A DNA stretch of 52,959 bases from NCBI RefSeq assembly GCF_018130955.1, contig NZ_JAFCJM010000046.1:1-52959 (forward strand), written 5' to 3'. The position numbers and the translations under genes are program-made. The notes under the pieces are model-generated. The model did no database searches, had not been told where the DNA came from, and saw only the letters and a list, made by a program, of their open reading frames with translations. Source of the stretch: Bradyrhizobium liaoningense (GTDB taxonomy: Bacteria > Pseudomonadota > Alphaproteobacteria > Rhizobiales > Xanthobacteraceae). This document shows, piece after piece, positions 51,305 to 52,959 of this stretch. Within the stretch, counting starts at the first letter, position 1. The number at the start of each line of letters is the position of its first letter.

Positions 51305-52959
51305 CTACTGACCCGACGCCTTCAGCAGGTTCATCACTTCACCCGACATCACCAGACGGTCGCGCCCGGACTGCTTGGCGGCATAGAGCGCGCGATCCGC
51401 GGCCTCGATCAGGGATGACGTCCCGGCGGTGCGCTCCAGTGCGGGCCGGCAGACAGCCCCGCCGACCGAGGCCGTGACGATCCCCGAGGACGGATTGGAG
51501 GCGTGGACCAGGCCGGCCTCGCGAATGGCCTGGCGAAGCCGCTCGCCGATCCGCGCGCAACCCGCCGCGTCCGTGTTCGGCAGCAGCACGGCGAACTCCT
51601 CGCCGCCATAGCGCGCGGCGAGATCGCTCGTGCGGTGCGCTTCAGCAGCCAGGATTTTCGCGACCACCCGCAGGCAGGCATCGCCGGCGGGATGGCCGTA
51701 TTCGTCGTTGTAGGATTTGAAGCGATCGACATCGATCATCAGGAGGCCAAGGGTCGAGCGGTCGCGATACGCCCTCGCCCATTCCTCCGCCAGGCTTTCG
51801 TCGAACCGGCGGCGGTTGGCAAGCCCGGTCAGGCTGTCCTCGATCGCCAGCGTCTCGAGCCGGTTCTCCAGATTCTTCTGCTCGGTGATGTCGCGCGAGA
51901 TCGCCACCACGCCGTCGATCTCGCCGTCCACCTTGCGCGTCACCCGCATGCTGGATTCCAGCCAGATCTCGTCTTTTTCGCGATGGCGGCTGCGATAGGT
52001 GACCCGCGCCTCCTCCTGCTCGCCGCGCTTCATGGCATGGACCACGGCATGGACCTGCGGAAGGTCATCCGGATTGATGCCCGCGAGCGCCGGCGTCCCG
52101 ATCAACTGGCCGGCGCGCCAGCCGACGACGCGCAAGGCTGACGGCGAGACGTAGCGGATGCGCTCGTCGAGCCCGATGCGGGTAACCATGTCGCTGGAGC
52201 CTTCGGCGAGCAGGCGGAAATGCGCTTCCTTCTCCACCAGCGCCGCCGCCATGCGCTGGCCGCGCTGCAACTGGCCGACCAGCACCGCGCCGATCACGGC
52301 GATCAGCATCACGAGCGCGAGCACGAACAGCATTCTGGAAATGGCGGCGGCCCGCCACGGCGCCAGCAGCTCTTCCTTCTCGACGGTCGCGAGCAGGAGG
52401 AGCGGGAATCGTCCGCTGCGCTTGTAGAAGCTGACCCGCTCCACGCCGTCCAGCGACGACTTGAAGTGATAGGCCCCGTCAGGACCCTGCAACGCGGGAG
52501 CGCGGAACAGCGGCTTGTCCGCAACGCTGTGCCCGACAAATTTGGCGTTGTCCGGATTGCGCGCGATGATCAGGCCGTCGCCATGGACGAGCGAGACGGA
52601 GCTGTTCCGTCCGATCTCGAATTGCCGGTAGAAGTTTGCGAGATAGCTGGCGCTTATGGCCGCAAGCACGACGCCGCCAAAGCTCCCATCCTGCTTGTTG
52701 AACCGGCGCGACAGCGTGATCACCCACTCGCCGTCGAGCAGGTCTTTGACGGGATGGCCGACATAGGCCTCCCGTTTCGGCGAGAGCTGGTGATGGCGGA
52801 AGAACTCGTCGTCGTTGAGCGTCGAGGTGATCGCGCCTGCCGCGGTCAGCCAGTTGCCCTTGTCGTCGATGATGGCGAGGCTGCAGGCTGCTGAAGAAGT
52901 CTCGATTTTGTGTGATTTAGGTCTTTTTGCAGGGGCGCGTCGAGATCGGATGTCGGACA
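51305..52959 (-). CDS. dCache-PAS-GGDEF diguanylate cyclase (5' end missing)
   Basis: The frame is open to the window edge, but the reading beyond about 52885 may be IS sequence. Domains in order: a dCache-type periplasmic sensor (LAIIDDKGNWLTAAGAITST; ISASYLANFYRQFEIGRN), one membrane helix (MLFVLALVMLIAVIGAVLVG), a PAS domain with PAC, and a C-terminal GGDEF with the intact signature GGEEF. An inhibitory site RTSD lies five residues before the GGEEF, so product feedback is expected. It makes c-di-GMP in response to an external ligand. No credible start is visible inside the window; a GTG at 52723 is too internal. Confidence 0.85.
   Translation of the reverse strand, partial: SDIRSRRAPAKRPKSHKIETSSAACSLAIIDDKGNWLTAAGAITSTLNDDEFFRHHQLSPKREAYVGHPVKDLLDGEWVITLSRRFNKQDGSFGGVVLAAISASYLANFYRQFEIGRNSSVSLVHGDGLIIARNPDNAKFVGHSVADKPLFRAPALQGPDGAYHFKSSLDGVERVSFYKRSGRFPLLLLATVEKEELLAPWRAAAISRMLFVLALVMLIAVIGAVLVGQLQRGQRMAAALVEKEAHFRLLAEGSSDMVTRIGLDERIRYVSPSALRVVGWRAGQLIGTPALAGINPDDLPQVHAVVHAMKRGEQEEARVTYRSRHREKDEIWLESSMRVTRKVDGEIDGVVAISRDITEQKNLENRLETLAIEDSLTGLANRRRFDESLAEEWARAYRDRSTLGLLMIDVDRFKSYNDEYGHPAGDACLRVVAKILAAEAHRTSDLAARYGGEEFAVLLPNTDAAGCARIGERLRQAIREAGLVHASNPSSGIVTASVGGAVCRPALERTAGTSSLIEAADRALYAAKQSGRDRLVMSGEVMNLLKASGQ
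52886..52959. mobile_element. Possible left end of an insertion sequence (partial)
   Basis: From 52886 the text changes to GGCTGCTGAAGAAGTCTCGA, which resembles the GGCTG(C/T)TGAAAAAG ends common in IS1182/IS5-like elements. On the minus strand a separate reading frame (ending CKKT) reaches a TAA at 52919-52917, 17 bases inside that end, which is where a transposase stop usually lies. If so, the GGDEF gene is interrupted here and the window stops inside the element. The other end is not visible, so this is only a suspicion. Confidence 0.35.

Overview
The window looks like chromosomal DNA of a Bradyrhizobium-type alphaproteobacterium (Nitrobacteraceae). This rests on very high GC with strong third-position GC in the genes, the families present (a COG3800-type fatty-acyl regulator, a rhizobial glycerol ABC operon, EcfG-type promoters, FixL-type PAS domains), and many intergenic inverted repeats of the kind seen throughout that genus. 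Most of the window is ordinary dense coding sequence. I see no rRNA, tRNA, CRISPR array or prophage. The last ~75 bases may be the end of an insertion sequence that cuts a diguanylate cyclase gene.

Layout, 1-13 kb: start of a leftward gene (possibly isocitrate lyase) divergent from an XRE/IrrE-like regulator; small stress or hypothetical genes; a TPR protein; HtpX protease; a two-gene c-di-GMP-responsive glycan synthase operon (HlyD-type adaptor plus GT2 synthase with PilZ); a universal stress protein; a MltB-type lytic transglycosylase; a DUF1993 protein; an Old Yellow Enzyme reductase. 13-23 kb: a complete leftward glycerol utilisation cluster in the order glpR, glpD, glpS, glpT, glpP, glpQ, glpU, glpV, with a HAD phosphatase upstream of glpR. 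Apparent DeoR-type operators lie before glpD. The two ATPases carry complementary defects, which predicts an importer with one normal and one degenerate ATP site.

23-37 kb: an exported NTF2-like protein; a 63-residue protein behind an EcfG-type promoter; a beta-oxidation operon (fadE, thiolase, fadB/J-type, thioesterase); a flavin reductase; and an RND efflux operon (adaptor, pump, TetR) with a shared 16-base motif before the adaptor and before tetR. 37-44 kb: a DUF2809 membrane protein whose tail runs into a repeat; a YcaQ-type DNA glycosylase; a methionine-rich secreted peptide; an OmpA-family protein with two CRP-like sites upstream; a hybrid histidine kinase with two FixL-type PAS domains; and a GT39-type glycosyltransferase.

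44-53 kb: an exported FecR-domain protein followed at once by a proline-linker outer-membrane barrel; a VOC protein; a cupin; CsbD with an EcfG-type promoter; an FKBP isomerase; gamma-glutamyltransferase; tRNA hydroxylase TrhO overlapping SlyX; and a dCache-PAS-GGDEF protein. Recurring themes are general stress (CsbD, EcfG promoters, UspA, HtpX), c-di-GMP (GT2-PilZ, GGDEF) and carbon uptake and fatty-acid catabolism (glycerol, beta-oxidation, possibly the glyoxylate shunt). All functions are inferred from sequence alone.
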